Shown: in pieces, positions 16,373 to 16,426 of the stretch
Layout of the letters: every line of letters begins with the position of its first letter
Numbering within the stretch: the first letter of the stretch is position 1
DNA from: JANYCO01 sp964437245
Lineage (GTDB): Bacteria; Bacteroidota; Bacteroidia; Cytophagales; Cytophagaceae
NCBI GenBank assembly: GCA_964437245.1
Contig: CAYTGJ010000101.1
Span: forward strand, 1-16,426
DNA: 16,426 nt
Direction: 5' to 3'
The notes under the pieces: model-generated
Databases searched by the model: none
The model's input: only the letters and a program-made list of their open reading frames with translations
Told to the model about the DNA's origin: nothing
Made by a program: the position numbers and the translations under genes

Positions 16373-16426
16373 GATTCCGTAGCTCAGTTGGTAGAGCAAT
16401 ACACTTTTAATGTATGGGTCCTGGGT
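16373..16426 (+). tRNA. tRNA-Lys (UUU), 3' part cut by window end
   Basis: Acceptor half GATTCCG (16373-16379), D stem GCTC/GAGC (16382-16385 and 16394-16397) and anticodon stem ATACA/TGTAT (16399-16403 and 16411-16415) enclose loop CTTTTAA with anticodon TTT (16406-16408). The T stem begins with CTGGG (16421-16425) and the window stops there. It reads AAA/AAG lysine codons. Confidence 0.95.

Overview
The window looks like a chromosomal segment of a Bacteroidota bacterium, most likely of the Cytophagales type, with moderate GC. Two things support this. Promoters follow the Bacteroidota pattern TTTG-N20-TAnnTTTG, and start codons lack Shine-Dalgarno sequences and are preceded by A/T-rich DNA. 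The gene set also fits: an exported TPR-CHAT protein, a glycoside hydrolase family 3 lipoprotein, a methylmalonyl-CoA mutase with a MutA-like part, and a BatE-like TPR/SH3 membrane protein. The exact genus cannot be read from the sequence.

Layout. Positions 1-68 hold the last 21 codons of an unidentified gene, closed by a terminator. Then come rnhB (RNase HII), gcvT (glycine cleavage T protein) and a ComB-family phosphatase, all on the + strand. gcvT and comB are 22 bp apart and probably cotranscribed. After a terminator and a ~500 bp non-coding stretch with a perfect 14-bp inverted repeat and a textbook promoter comes a GH3 beta-glucosidase-type lipoprotein. A terminator and a short region with two related palindromes precede the 1414-residue exported TPR-CHAT gene. 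Converging on it from the - strand is a 1029-residue methylmalonyl-CoA mutase, a fusion of a shortened MutA-like segment with a complete MutB. An AT-rich divergent region with one DnaA box separates it from dnaA (+). Beyond the dnaA terminator is a region with two closely related hairpins and a doubtful small ORF. It is followed by a - strand BatE-like gene and, divergent from it, a promoter and the first 54 bases of tRNA-Lys(UUU), cut by the window end.

Most genes are housekeeping: replication (dnaA), RNA/DNA hybrid removal (rnhB), one-carbon metabolism (gcvT) and propionyl-CoA/succinyl-CoA metabolism (mutase). They do not form one pathway. The parts most worth a second look are the MutA-MutB fusion, the exported CHAT protease-like protein with its tandem palindromes, the eight-G tract just after the lipobox of the GH3 lipoprotein, and the hairpin pair after dnaA. 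No CRISPR array, prophage, insertion sequence or recognisable defence island is visible.
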